From NCBI GenBank assembly GCA_937900045.1, contig CALCEB010000234.1, forward strand, positions 1-24,583: a stretch of DNA of 24,583 nt, in the 5' to 3' direction. Positions within the stretch are counted from its first letter, which is position 1; each line of letters opens with the position of its first letter. This document shows positions 7,664 to 15,335 of this stretch, one piece after another. Position numbers and translations under genes: made by a program. The DNA comes from an uncultured Acidobacteriota bacterium (lineage in GTDB: Bacteria > Acidobacteriota > Terriglobia > UBA7540). Below the pieces are notes generated by a model. That model ran no database searches. It was not told where the DNA came from and saw only the letters and a list, made by a program, of their open reading frames with translations.

Positions 7664-8065
7664 TCAATTCCCGCCAAAGTCGGCGGCGGTCGCCGGATGA
7701 GTGTGATAGTTCCCATTAGGAACCTTGTGCAATGTGATGGTGATCGCCGAGTACTCCGTATCCGTCTGCTCCACATCGAACGGGTCACCCTTGTTATAGC
7801 TACAGTGGTTTGAGCGGTCACAATACCGAACGACGATGTAATACCGGCCGGCCGCTACATGAACTGTGCGCTCAGCTTGGTTAGGTACGGCAATGTATCC
7901 ATGCGTGGGCCCAACGAGCTTCACCATGGCGTCTTCGCCCGAGTTATTGGTGAAAGTGATGGTGTTCGGAGGCTCTTGGGCGCAAACCAGAACACACGTC
8001 AGAACCAAGACAGCAACCAAGGACGCAACGGCCCGTCCCCAATTCAGTGCAAATCTAGCCGTCAT
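7664..8065 (-). CDS. Small exported beta-sandwich-like protein
   Basis: 133 aa. The start at 8065 is chosen because GAGGAGGAG precedes it by about 4 bases; the longer reading from 8092 lacks such a site. Residues 10-29 are a signal peptide ending VCA-QE. The mature region is beta-rich: TITFTNNSGEDAMVKLVGP, then RTVHVAAGRYYIVVRYC, then TITLHKV near residues 108-115. Two Cys (C82, C88) lie close together and could form a disulfide. The fold may be a small adhesion- or periplasmic-type beta-sandwich, but no family is recognised. It is first in a minus-strand pair with the 308-aa protein, and divergent from the regulator at 8247 across a 181-bp intergenic region. Confidence 0.72.
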   Translation of the reverse strand: MTARFALNWGRAVASLVAVLVLTCVLVCAQEPPNTITFTNNSGEDAMVKLVGPTHGYIAVPNQAERTVHVAAGRYYIVVRYCDRSNHCSYNKGDPFDVEQTDTEYSAITITLHKVPNGNYHTHPATAADFGGN

Positions 8066-8137
8066 GTCTCCTCCTCGACAGCCGCACCTCACGCTGGCTC
8101 GCCGGTTCTTCCAAATTCTTCCAACTCAAGCTTGGAA

Positions 8138-8166
8138 TTGCCTCACTTTACCTCTTGACGTATAAT
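8138..8166 (+). promoter_or_regulatory. Sigma70-type promoter for the HTH/propeller gene
   Basis: TTGCCT at 8138-8143 and a perfect TATAAT at 8161-8166 are 17 bp apart. Transcription would start near 8173, about 75 nt before the ATG at 8247. The match is better than any other intergenic -35/-10 pair I found in the window. Confidence 0.55.
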
Positions 8167-8172
8167 CCAAGT

Positions 8173-8195
8173 CAATTGGCACAAATTGGCAATTG
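8173..8195. promoter_or_regulatory. Operator-like repeat at the presumed transcription start
   Basis: The sequence aattggca occurs twice with a 10-bp period (8174-8181 and 8184-8191), and CAATTG palindromes lie at both ends (8173-8178 and 8190-8195). It begins where the promoter at 8138-8166 would start transcription. A bound protein there would block the regulator gene, so autoregulation by its own HTH domain is a reasonable guess. No known binding-site family is claimed. Confidence 0.35.
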
Positions 8196-8246
8196 TTGGT
8201 TTTTGATAGCGCCGTCCGATCGCATCGGTGCTTTGCAGGTGCAGCC

Positions 8247-10523
8247 ATGGAAAAAGAGGGGAATGGCAGGCTTGACTCCTGGAAAGAGATCGCCAAATAT
8301 CTTCATCGGGACGTGACCACCACCATCCGGTGGGAAAAGGAAAAGAGTTTGCCTGTCCATCGAGTGCCCGGTGGCAAGCGGCAGGCGGTTTTTGCTTACC
8401 GTCATGAAATCGATGCTTGGCTTAACGGGTCCGGGTCGGAGGCTCAAGCGATTAATGGGCACGGCCAGGGAGAACGGGCGGGGCCCGATCCGGTGCAGCC
8501 AAATAGCGCGCTGATGGTCACTGGATTGTCCGACCTTGGCGACCGGGACATCGCCGGTACAGCGGGGGCGGTCTCTTACAAGCAAATCGGCGGTGAGGAC
8601 ACCGCCGCTACAGAGGAGCCGCCCCGCGAATCGCCCCCGCAACCAGTCAATCTGGAACAGGCCCCGCATCATACGGTGAGCCCTGAGTTCCACACCCCGA
8701 GCCCAGACAAGAAGACGCTGGAACAGCGGGCCCAGGAACAGCAGCTTCAAGTGCGCCAATCCCGGCGAACGTGGTTGCTGGCAAGTTCGGCTGGCATCGC
8801 GGGCGCCATCCTGGTGGCTGGTTTCATCGCGTGGTCCTATCGGCCGCAGCCAGCGCCCGAAGTCGGGAATGCCCGCCAGTTGACCCACGACCGGCAGGAA
8901 AAGGCTGGGCCGCTGGTGACGGACGGCGCCCGCCTTTACTTCTGCGAGCTTGCGCCGCAAGGCTGTGCGCTTACATCGGTTCCGGTCTCAGGCGGCGAGA
9001 CCGCCTCCGTGCCAACGCCATTCCCGAGCATCACTCTCTTTGACATCTGGCCTAAAGGCTCCAAGCTGCTGATCGGCAGCCCGGTAACTGCTGGTGGCGA
9101 CTCCCCCCTGTGGATCATGCCGATTGGCGGCGGGCCACCCCAGCCGGTGGATGGCGTCTCGACTCATGAGGCGGCTTGGTCGCACGACGGAACCAGGATT
9201 GCCTACCTTAATGGCAGTGGCCTTTACACCGCCTCCATCGACGGGACAGCAATCCATCGGTTGGCAGGTGTGGGCGCAAAAGTGGCCCAAATTCGCTGGT
9301 CGCCGGACGATAAGCGGTTGCGATTTTCCGCGTTCTCAGGTAACCCTCCACGGGCCATTCCCTGGGAGGTCCAGGCAGACGGCACTGATCTGCATCAAGT
9401 CCTGGACGGGTGGAGCGGCTTCGCTGACGGCTTCTACGGAGACTGGCCGGCGGGCGGCAAGTATTATGTTTTCAGCATTCTCAGCGACAGCGGCGACCTC
9501 AACATTGAAAGGCTCTGGGTAACCCGGGAGAAGCCGGGCCTTCTAGGCCGGCGCCATCCAGCCCCGGCGAGGCTGGCAGATGACACCCGTAGCTACGGCT
9601 GGCCCCGGCCCAGCCGCGATGGCCGCAGGCTTTTCGTGATCGGCGCGGAGCGGCGGGGCGAGCTGGTGCGTTATGACGCGCGCGAACAGGAATTCATGCC
9701 CTACCTCAACGGGATGGAAGGGCGATGGGTGACGTTTTCGCCTGACGGGCGCTGGGTGGCTTACTCCCGGTATTCCGATGGCACAGTCTGGGCGGCTCAT
9801 CCTGATGGCAGCGGCAGCATGCAGCTCACCTATCGCCCGATGTACGCGGATGGCCTTGCCTGGTCACCGGACGGACGGTGGATCGCCATTCACGCGCAGA
9901 GAACACCCAAGGCGCACTACAAGATTTGCTTGCTTCCAGCGCCGACAGGTAATGCGCCGGCGGACCCTGTGCGAGCCGAGGAACTGCTGCCCAACGACAA
10001 AGAGAACGAGGGCATTCCGAGCTGGTCGCCGGACAGCAGGCGTATTGCCTACGGCGAGATGGATGGGCCGATGAGCACTGAGGGCACTGGCAATGAAGTG
10101 ATTCACATCTGTGACCTGGCCTCCCGCCAAGTCGCAGTGCTGCCCGGCAAGAAGGGCGTCTGGACGGCTCGCTGGTCACCGGACGGGCGCTATCTGGCGG
10201 CTTTAACGTACGATCCGCGGCACCGACTGGAGCTTTATGAGTTCAAAACACGGCGATGGCGTGAACTGGACGCCGAGCACATCGACAATCCCACGTGGTC
10301 GCACGACAGCCGGTACATCTATTACGACGCTGATGGCGCTGAGGCGAATGTGGGGGTCTTTCGGGTTCGGATCAATGATGGCAAAGTTAATCTGGCCGCC
10401 CCGTACAAGTGGATGCGCATCGCTGACCACACCTGGAGCGGCTTGGCGCCGGATGATTCGCCCATTGTGCTGCGAGCCATGGGAAGCCCGGAAATCTACT
10501 CGCTGGATGTGAAATGGCCTTAG
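8247..10523 (+). CDS. Membrane-anchored HTH regulator with C-terminal TolB/WD40-like beta-propeller
   Basis: 758 aa from the ATG at 8247; a TTG at 8193 is also in frame but would start in the operator-like repeat. Residues 9-60 form a MerR/excisionase-like helix-turn-helix (SWKEIAKYLHRDVTTTIRWE, then HEIDAWL). Residues 65-172 are a polar linker. Residues 175-197 are one transmembrane helix, which would leave the HTH in the cytoplasm and the rest outside. The C-terminal 550 residues carry repeated PD40/WD40-like blades: WSHDGTRIAYL, WSPDDKRLRF, FSPDGRWVAYS, WSPDGRWIAIH, WSPDSRRIAY, WSPDGRYLAAL and WSHDSRYIYY. This architecture is common in Acidobacteriota. A role as a one-component sensor reading an envelope ligand is inferred. 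It is divergent from the exported pair at 6704-8065, a plausible target. Confidence 0.88.
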   Translation: MEKEGNGRLDSWKEIAKYLHRDVTTTIRWEKEKSLPVHRVPGGKRQAVFAYRHEIDAWLNGSGSEAQAINGHGQGERAGPDPVQPNSALMVTGLSDLGDRDIAGTAGAVSYKQIGGEDTAATEEPPRESPPQPVNLEQAPHHTVSPEFHTPSPDKKTLEQRAQEQQLQVRQSRRTWLLASSAGIAGAILVAGFIAWSYRPQPAPEVGNARQLTHDRQEKAGPLVTDGARLYFCELAPQGCALTSVPVSGGETASVPTPFPSITLFDIWPKGSKLLIGSPVTAGGDSPLWIMPIGGGPPQPVDGVSTHEAAWSHDGTRIAYLNGSGLYTASIDGTAIHRLAGVGAKVAQIRWSPDDKRLRFSAFSGNPPRAIPWEVQADGTDLHQVLDGWSGFADGFYGDWPAGGKYYVFSILSDSGDLNIERLWVTREKPGLLGRRHPAPARLADDTRSYGWPRPSRDGRRLFVIGAERRGELVRYDAREQEFMPYLNGMEGRWVTFSPDGRWVAYSRYSDGTVWAAHPDGSGSMQLTYRPMYADGLAWSPDGRWIAIHAQRTPKAHYKICLLPAPTGNAPADPVRAEELLPNDKENEGIPSWSPDSRRIAYGEMDGPMSTEGTGNEVIHICDLASRQVAVLPGKKGVWTARWSPDGRYLAALTYDPRHRLELYEFKTRRWRELDAEHIDNPTWSHDSRYIYYDADGAEANVGVFRVRINDGKVNLAAPYKWMRIADHTWSGLAPDDSPIVLRAMGSPEIYSLDVKWP

Positions 10524-10561
10524 TTGCTAACAATGTCCAGCGGTCAAAAGACTCACGCCAA

Positions 10562-10672
10562 GACGCTAAGCCGGATTATTCATGGAGTCTTATTCGAAGG
10601 CCGGAAGGGCACGGTTTTAACCGTGCCCTTCCGGTCCTATAGGGAAGCTTCATGAATAATCGACGCTAAGCC
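10562..10672. mobile_element. MITE-2: 89-bp palindromic element with 11-bp direct repeats
   Basis: Terminal inverted repeats gattattcatg (10574-10584) and catgaataatc (10651-10661) enclose a perfect hairpin (ccggaagggcacggt/accgtgcccttccgg, 4-nt loop). The 11-mer gacgctaagcc is present on both sides (10562-10572 and 10662-10672), as expected of a target-site duplication. Removing one copy and the insert restores a continuous spacer repeat (gacgctaagccacaaag). There is no coding capacity, so it must have been moved in trans. Confidence 0.7.
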
Positions 10673-10699
10673 ACAAAGCAACGCAAAGTCAGGATGACC

Positions 10700-10825
10700 T
10701 GTAAAAGGGTAGTGACTCAGTTTCTTTGCTGTAGCGGCGCTCTATGAGCGCCGAACTTGTATCCTCAACGGTTTCCGGCGCTCATAGAGCGCCGCTACAG
10801 CAAACTGCGTCACTACCTGTAAAAG
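10700..10825. mobile_element. MITE-1 copy A with 8-bp target duplication
   Basis: The element spans 10708-10817 (110 bp), with ends ggtagtgac and gtcactacc. It is flanked directly by tgtaaaag on both sides (10700-10707 and 10818-10825), an 8-bp duplication. The interior contains two arms of about 26 bp that are perfect complements of each other (gctgtagcgg... and its reverse) around a loop of about 22 nt. Each arm is also a small hairpin on its own (ggcgctc-tat-gagcgcc). It has no ORF. It lies between the HTH/propeller gene and murB. Confidence 0.82.
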
Positions 10826-10874
10826 CCTTCACGCCTGCGCCCCGACTTCCTTCCTCTGCTAAACTGAGAGCAAT

Positions 10875-12005
10875 ATGAATCGTCTTGTAGGAGGCGTCAT
10901 CCCGTTTTCAATGCAGGAGAACGTCCCGCTCAAGCCCTACACCACCTTCAAGATCGGCGGCCCTGCGACGCACTTTGCGGAAGTTCGGGCGCCGAGTCAT
11001 GTGCGGGAGGCCGTCAAATTTGCTACGGCTCAAAAGCTACCACTCTTTGTCCTGGGAGGTGGAAGCAACATGCTGGTCAGCGACCGGGGAATTGAAGCGA
11101 TGGTCCTTCATCCAACATACCAAGGCTTGCGCGTGATCGAGGGTGGCCGAGATGAGCTTCTGGCTGAAGTCGGAGCGGGCATGGGCTGGGACGGCGTGGT
11201 AAATTGGGCGGTTGAAAATGGCTACTGGGGAATTGAGAATCTCTCTCACATTCCCGGTCAAGCCGGTGCGGCGCTGGTGCAGAACATCGGAGCCTACGGC
11301 AAGCAGTTGAGCGATGTTCTTGTGAACGCCGTGGTGATGGATCTGGAAACAATCGAGCCCCAGCGCTTTGACGCAAAGGGTTGCAAATTGGGTTACCGCA
11401 CAAGTATCTTCAACACGACGGACAAGGGCCGCTGGCTCATCTTCATATTGACTTTGCGGCTGAAAAGGCATGGTCGCCCGAACCTGACATATCCTGATCT
11501 TGCAAGCCGGTTCGAGGGTAATCCTAATCCATCACTTGAAGATATTCGCGCCGCCGTCACCGCCATCCGCGACCGCAAGTTTCCCTATCCACGCGAGGAA
11601 AAAGGCGGCAACGCCGGGTCTTTCTTCAAAAATCTGGTGCTGAATGACGTTCAATACCGAAAGCTCCAGCTTGCCGTGGCCAAGAATTTTGATTCGGCAA
11701 CTCTCGACCGGCTTCATACACTCCGCCAACGCATCACTTCGGGCTCCGCCATCAAGATTCCTTCAGCCTTCCTGATCGAGATTTGCGGGCTCAAGGGATT
11801 TCGCATTGGCGGCGCGCAGGTGAATCAGTCGCAGCCGCTAGTGATCTTGAACCAAGGGGGCGCAACGGCAGCTGACGTCCTGAGCCTCGCCCGGCACATT
11901 CGTCAGACGGTCCACCAACGCACCGGAATGGTTCTGCCCCTTGAGCCGGAACTTGTGGGTTTTTCACGTGAAGAAATTGACCATTACTTGGCGCTTGGCT
12001 GTTGA
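10875..12005 (+). CDS. murB: UDP-N-acetylenolpyruvoylglucosamine reductase (MurB)
   Basis: 376 aa, full length for a type I (E. coli-like) MurB, which reduces enolpyruvyl-UDP-GlcNAc to UDP-MurNAc with NADPH via FAD in cytoplasmic peptidoglycan synthesis. Visible landmarks are TTFKIGGPA (24-32), the FAD-binding GGGSNMLVSD (61-70), VQNIGAYG (135-142), YRTSIF (174-179), GNAGSFFKN with the proton-donor Ser249, and the LEPE motif (356-359) with the catalytic Glu. IPGQAGAAL replaces the more usual IPGTVGAAP, a mild deviation. The ATG at 10875 has only a weak upstream site. A second Met at codon 13 would still give an intact enzyme but lacks a well-spaced ribosome-binding site. It is the first gene after two mobile elements and far from other cell-wall genes. 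Confidence 0.95.
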   Translation: MNRLVGGVIPFSMQENVPLKPYTTFKIGGPATHFAEVRAPSHVREAVKFATAQKLPLFVLGGGSNMLVSDRGIEAMVLHPTYQGLRVIEGGRDELLAEVGAGMGWDGVVNWAVENGYWGIENLSHIPGQAGAALVQNIGAYGKQLSDVLVNAVVMDLETIEPQRFDAKGCKLGYRTSIFNTTDKGRWLIFILTLRLKRHGRPNLTYPDLASRFEGNPNPSLEDIRAAVTAIRDRKFPYPREEKGGNAGSFFKNLVLNDVQYRKLQLAVAKNFDSATLDRLHTLRQRITSGSAIKIPSAFLIEICGLKGFRIGGAQVNQSQPLVILNQGGATAADVLSLARHIRQTVHQRTGMVLPLEPELVGFSREEIDHYLALGC

Positions 12006-12018
12006 TCGCTCCCAAACG

Positions 12019-12077
12019 CCCCACAGGGTAGTGGGTCAGTTTGCTGTAGCCGTGAAAACATACCACTACCCCCACAG
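12019..12077. mobile_element. MITE-1 copy D, 44-bp internally deleted derivative
   Basis: Only the outer ends of MITE-1 remain: ggtagtggg, then tcagtttgctgtag on the left, and taccactacc on the right (12027-12070). The central arms are lost. It is flanked by cccacag at 12020-12026 and 12071-12077; the match extends to 8 bp (ccccacag) if the last C of the element is counted. The duplication implies that the short form either moved by itself or was deleted after insertion. It lies between murB and the sulfatase-like gene. Confidence 0.65.
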
Positions 12078-12143
12078 AGGCAGCCCGGGACTTGGCCCGG
12101 ACGCAAGCACAATCCATTTCCCGCAAATGAGTCCAGTCACGGC

Positions 12144-14249
12144 ATGACGAGCGCAGAATCGCCAACCCTCAAAAACGGCAGCTTGGCAACCCCCGGGCGG
12201 TTCTCCCTTGCCTTGCTGTTTGCCAGTGCAGGCGGATGGGTGGGCCTCGCCTTGGGAACCATCGAGGGAATTCTTCTCTTCACCACTCCGCGAGCTTCGG
12301 GGCTGCTCAAGCCGGATACCCATTATGTGGTGTTGTTTCTTGCGCCCCTCGCCGATGCGATTCCCTTTGCCACGCTTGGTTTTCTGCTGGGGCTTCCCGC
12401 TGCCTTTCTCGTCCGGCCGCGCCCAGCCCTCTCAAGAACGCTGGGTTCGATCGGCCTCGGCGCTGCTGGAGCTTATCTTGCCTGGATGCTTGACTGGTTC
12501 CGCATCGGAATCGGCGTCGTCTTCCCCAGCCGGTTGGAGATTCGAACTCCGGTTGTGGCCTTCGCGCTCGTGACTGCCGCAGCTTGGGCATTACTGTGGT
12601 TAGTTCGGGGGAAGCTCGGCATACTACACTGCAAGGCCCGCCGCCATATCGCACTCCGGATTTTTCAAGCCACTTCAGCCTCCGCCGCGCTCTGCGTTGC
12701 TGGAATTGTGCTTTATGCGATGAGCCGGCCCTACCCTTCTTCTCCGCCCTCCACGCCTGTAGCCGCGCAGGGCCGGCCCAACATCATCCTGATCCTCATG
12801 GACACGGTTCGCGCCGATCATCTTTCCTGTTACGATTACCACCGCCCCACGACACCCTTCATTGACAGCTTGGCCGCTCGCGGCGCGATGTTTGAGGATG
12901 CCGTTGCTCCCACATCCTGGACGCTTCCGGCGCTGGCCTCAATCTTTACGGGACTCCTGCCCCACCAGCACGGCGCCGGTTGGGCCGCGGCCATGTCGCA
13001 ACAACCCTGGACACTGGCCAAAATCCTCCGGGCGATGGGCTATGAGACGGCGGGTTTCAGCGCCAACCCCTTTTACGGATTGGGCGCTTGGGGCTTGGAT
13101 CATGGATTTGACGAATACATTGACGATAGCTATTCCGTCCGCCATAACCTGGCCGTAACTTTTGCCGGGCAGACGATCTATCGATTTCTTTACCGCTCAC
13201 TGGTACGCTATAACCAGTTCAACCACCGCGATGCCGAGGACGTGAACAGCGACGTGCTACGTTGGTATCAGCACCGCTCCAACCGTCCCTATTTTCTCTT
13301 TATCAACTATATGGATGCCCACCGGCCTTATCTTCCACCCGCGCCCTACAACCATCGCTTCGGGCGCATCTCCAGGAGCCTCCTGGCCCGAATTTCAGCC
13401 TCGCTTCGCGCTGGCCACCCGGCCACCCCTTTTTCCGCCGCTGAAAATCAGCAGTTGATGGACGCTTATGACAACAGTCTGGCCTATCTGGATCAACAGA
13501 TAGGACGTTTGGTTCAAACGCTCCTCGAATCACCCAACGGAATGAACACTTTCGTCATCATTACCTCGGATCACGGCGAAGGTTTCGGCGAGCATGGCAC
13601 TTACGATCACGGCTACAACCTTTACCGGGAAGTTCTGCAGGTTCCCTTGATAGTTCAAGGGCCGGGCGTTCCCGCCGGACGGCGCATTCCTGACCTGGTA
13701 GGAACACGCCGCCTGTTTGCCACGGTTTTGGATTTGGCCGCTGGCGGCAAGCTGCCGCTGAGTGAAGCCAGCTTGCAAGTCTACTGGCAGTTAGCAGGGG
13801 CGCCGCAGCGCCAGGATGTGATCTCAGAACTGGAAGTGAGAGCTCACAGCGCCAATCGCCCGGCGGAGATCAGCCTGCGCAATCAAGACTGGCACTTGAT
13901 TCTGGATTCGCGAGGCGCCGCGTCCTTGTTTAATTGGCAGCAGGATCTGGAGGAGCGCCTGAACCAAGCGAATGTGGCGGGCCTGCTCAACCTTCGAGCT
14001 TCGCTCAATGCACGCTTACGGGCAGCGGTGGGGCAGTCGGTCCTACCGTGGCTCAATCTTGGTTATCTGAAGCCTTTGAACTTGCCAAGCCAGACTTTCA
14101 TTCAACAACTCGCGGCCCGCAAGTCTCCTTGGCCCGGATCCGGCAGGCCGATTGGGTCCTCGCAAGCCCTCTTCAATCACGCGATATCGCAAAGGCCAAA
14201 CGCCCCCAAACAACCGGAAGAGGACGATCTTCGCAGTCTGCCTTACTGA
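12144..14249 (+). CDS. Membrane sulfatase-like (alkaline phosphatase superfamily) enzyme with Thr nucleophile position
   Basis: 701 aa. Five hydrophobic segments (about 20-46, 62-90, 100-127, 135-154 and 174-192) precede a sulfatase-type domain from about 211. Metal-site elements are present: NIILILMDTVRADHLS with Asp220, and TSDHGEGFGEHG near 474-485. Around the nucleophile, the usual C-x-P-x-R is replaced by T-L-P-A-L (Thr260), followed by ASIFTG. The enzyme therefore cannot carry formylglycine and is unlikely to be a classical sulfatase. Membrane Thr-nucleophile relatives include LtaS-type and phosphoethanolamine/phosphoglycerol transferases, so an envelope transferase or phosphodiesterase is more likely. 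The substrate is unknown. The start at 12144 lacks a clear ribosome-binding site. It follows murB by 138 bp containing MITE-1 copy D. Confidence 0.85.
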   Translation: MTSAESPTLKNGSLATPGRFSLALLFASAGGWVGLALGTIEGILLFTTPRASGLLKPDTHYVVLFLAPLADAIPFATLGFLLGLPAAFLVRPRPALSRTLGSIGLGAAGAYLAWMLDWFRIGIGVVFPSRLEIRTPVVAFALVTAAAWALLWLVRGKLGILHCKARRHIALRIFQATSASAALCVAGIVLYAMSRPYPSSPPSTPVAAQGRPNIILILMDTVRADHLSCYDYHRPTTPFIDSLAARGAMFEDAVAPTSWTLPALASIFTGLLPHQHGAGWAAAMSQQPWTLAKILRAMGYETAGFSANPFYGLGAWGLDHGFDEYIDDSYSVRHNLAVTFAGQTIYRFLYRSLVRYNQFNHRDAEDVNSDVLRWYQHRSNRPYFLFINYMDAHRPYLPPAPYNHRFGRISRSLLARISASLRAGHPATPFSAAENQQLMDAYDNSLAYLDQQIGRLVQTLLESPNGMNTFVIITSDHGEGFGEHGTYDHGYNLYREVLQVPLIVQGPGVPAGRRIPDLVGTRRLFATVLDLAAGGKLPLSEASLQVYWQLAGAPQRQDVISELEVRAHSANRPAEISLRNQDWHLILDSRGAASLFNWQQDLEERLNQANVAGLLNLRASLNARLRAAVGQSVLPWLNLGYLKPLNLPSQTFIQQLAARKSPWPGSGRPIGSSQALFNHAISQRPNAPKQPEEDDLRSLPY

Positions 14250-14432
14250 GCCTTTGCCTGATAATATGTGCTGCGCTTGAAACCAAAAATGCCCTTTCGC
14301 CAGCAGGCTTGAAAAAAATCTGGATCCTTGTTTTGCCGGCAATTCGTCCAGACTTTTCCGGCAACAATTGCCAAAAATTTTTCGAGCGTAAGGCACGTCG
14401 GGCAAGCAGGATTTACGCCTGAGTAAAAATTC

Positions 14433-14461
14433 TTTACATATTTCCCCTTTTAATCCATAAT
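14433..14461 (+). promoter_or_regulatory. Promoter candidate for the small membrane protein
   Basis: TTTACA at 14433-14438 and CATAAT at 14456-14461 are 17 bp apart, one mismatch each from consensus. Transcription would begin near 14468, leaving a leader of about 137 nt. Apart from this, the 14250-14604 spacer shows nothing I recognise. Confidence 0.45.
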
Positions 14462-14604
14462 CCAGCTTATAGGCTACCCAAAGTATTTCAGTGACTTAGG
14501 CAGGACCATATTTGGCAACATTCGTGCTACATCAGGTGCAGGTGCCCGGCATTATCATCGCCAAAGAGTAAAGATATGGGAGTCCTCGCAGGAAAGGAGG
14601 CAAC

Positions 14605-14943
14605 ATGATCATCTTCCCGGTTTGGTACTCCTGGATACACTCGGCGGTATTGGCCGCCGCAGCACAAGTTTCAGCCTTTCTGCACCACGTAGTCCATTGG
14701 ATTTTCAGGACTCAGAAGCGAAGCCTGAAATGGGGTTTGGCGCTTGCCGCAATTGCCGCCTACGGCATTGGACTGGCTTATCTCATGATTGATGCAGGTT
14801 GGTTTTCCGCCATCCTCCTTATTTTAATGGCGCCGGGACTGATTTTCTTGGCCTACCTTCTATTTAAAGCGCCGCTCACTCGTGGATCACACATCCGGCG
14901 CAACAACCGCGCAAATTCTGGTGGCCATTCGCAACAAGTGTAA
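14605..14943 (+). CDS. Small three-TM membrane protein
   Basis: 112 aa, with an excellent ribosome-binding site (AAAGGAGG, 5 bases before ATG), which makes it a convincing gene despite its size. There are three hydrophobic segments (about 8-30, 41-62 and 66-87), with a basic loop (RTQKRSLK) between the first two and a polar, basic tail ending in GGHSQQV. The family is not recognised and no catalytic motif is visible. It stands alone between the sulfatase-like gene and MITE-1 copy B, probably with its own promoter. Confidence 0.75.
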   Translation: MIIFPVWYSWIHSAVLAAAAQVSAFLHHVVHWIFRTQKRSLKWGLALAAIAAYGIGLAYLMIDAGWFSAILLILMAPGLIFLAYLLFKAPLTRGSHIRRNNRANSGGHSQQV

Positions 14944-15123
14944 CCTCCCCGCTCCGGCCATGGGTTCCCGACTTCAAGTCCGCCCGCCCCTATTTTGCTG
15001 CCAAATCTAAGCATTTAACACAAAACAAAGGGGTTATTTTGTCGTCTGTGGAAATCTTAGGTTTGTTTTGAGGTTTTTCCGATTTAGCTTGGCGCCTCTA
15101 CAGCCCCGAAGTCGTACCACGAC

Positions 15124-15249
15124 TAGCGGACGGTAGTGACGCAGTTTGCTGTAGCGGCGCTCTATGAGCGACGGAAACCGTTGAGGATACAAGTTCGGCG
15201 CTCATAGAGCGCCGCTACAGCAAAGAAACTGAGACACTACCTAGCGGAC
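15124..15249. mobile_element. MITE-1 copy B (inverted relative to copy A) with 8-bp target duplication
   Basis: The element spans 15132-15241 (110 bp), flanked directly by tagcggac at 15124-15131 and 15242-15249. It is the reverse complement of copy A with, by eye, only two differences (one in the left arm, one near the right end), so the two copies moved recently or have been homogenised. Its right end is about 94 bp from the chosen gcvT start, so it forms part of the region upstream of the glycine cleavage genes. The rest of 14944-15335 shows no riboswitch I recognise. Confidence 0.82.
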
Positions 15250-15256
15250 CGCTGCC

Positions 15257-15286
15257 TTGACCCATTCACTTTTTGTATGTTACGTT
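15257..15286 (+). promoter_or_regulatory. Weak promoter candidate for the gcv genes
   Basis: TTGACC at 15257-15262 and TACGTT at 15281-15286 are 18 bp apart, just inside the right end of the MITE-1 copy B insertion site. The -10 match is poor. If used, the leader would be about 40 nt, too short for a glycine riboswitch. Confidence 0.25.
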
Positions 15287-15335
15287 GACTTTTGATAAGG
15301 CCAGGTTTATCCCACGCATCACCTTGAGGCACAGG

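Noticed and set aside
10700..10825. Palindromic repeats as CRISPR units or as bidirectional terminators
   Set aside because: They are single, widely separated copies with target duplications and no spacers of regular length, and the hairpins lack T-runs.
13934..14422. 162-aa ORF overlapping the end of the sulfatase-like gene
   Set aside because: Out of frame with the better-supported enzyme, no ribosome-binding site and no recognisable motif.
14944..15335. Glycine riboswitch upstream of gcvT
   Set aside because: No tandem glycine-aptamer signature is visible, and most of the near upstream region is MITE-1 copy B.
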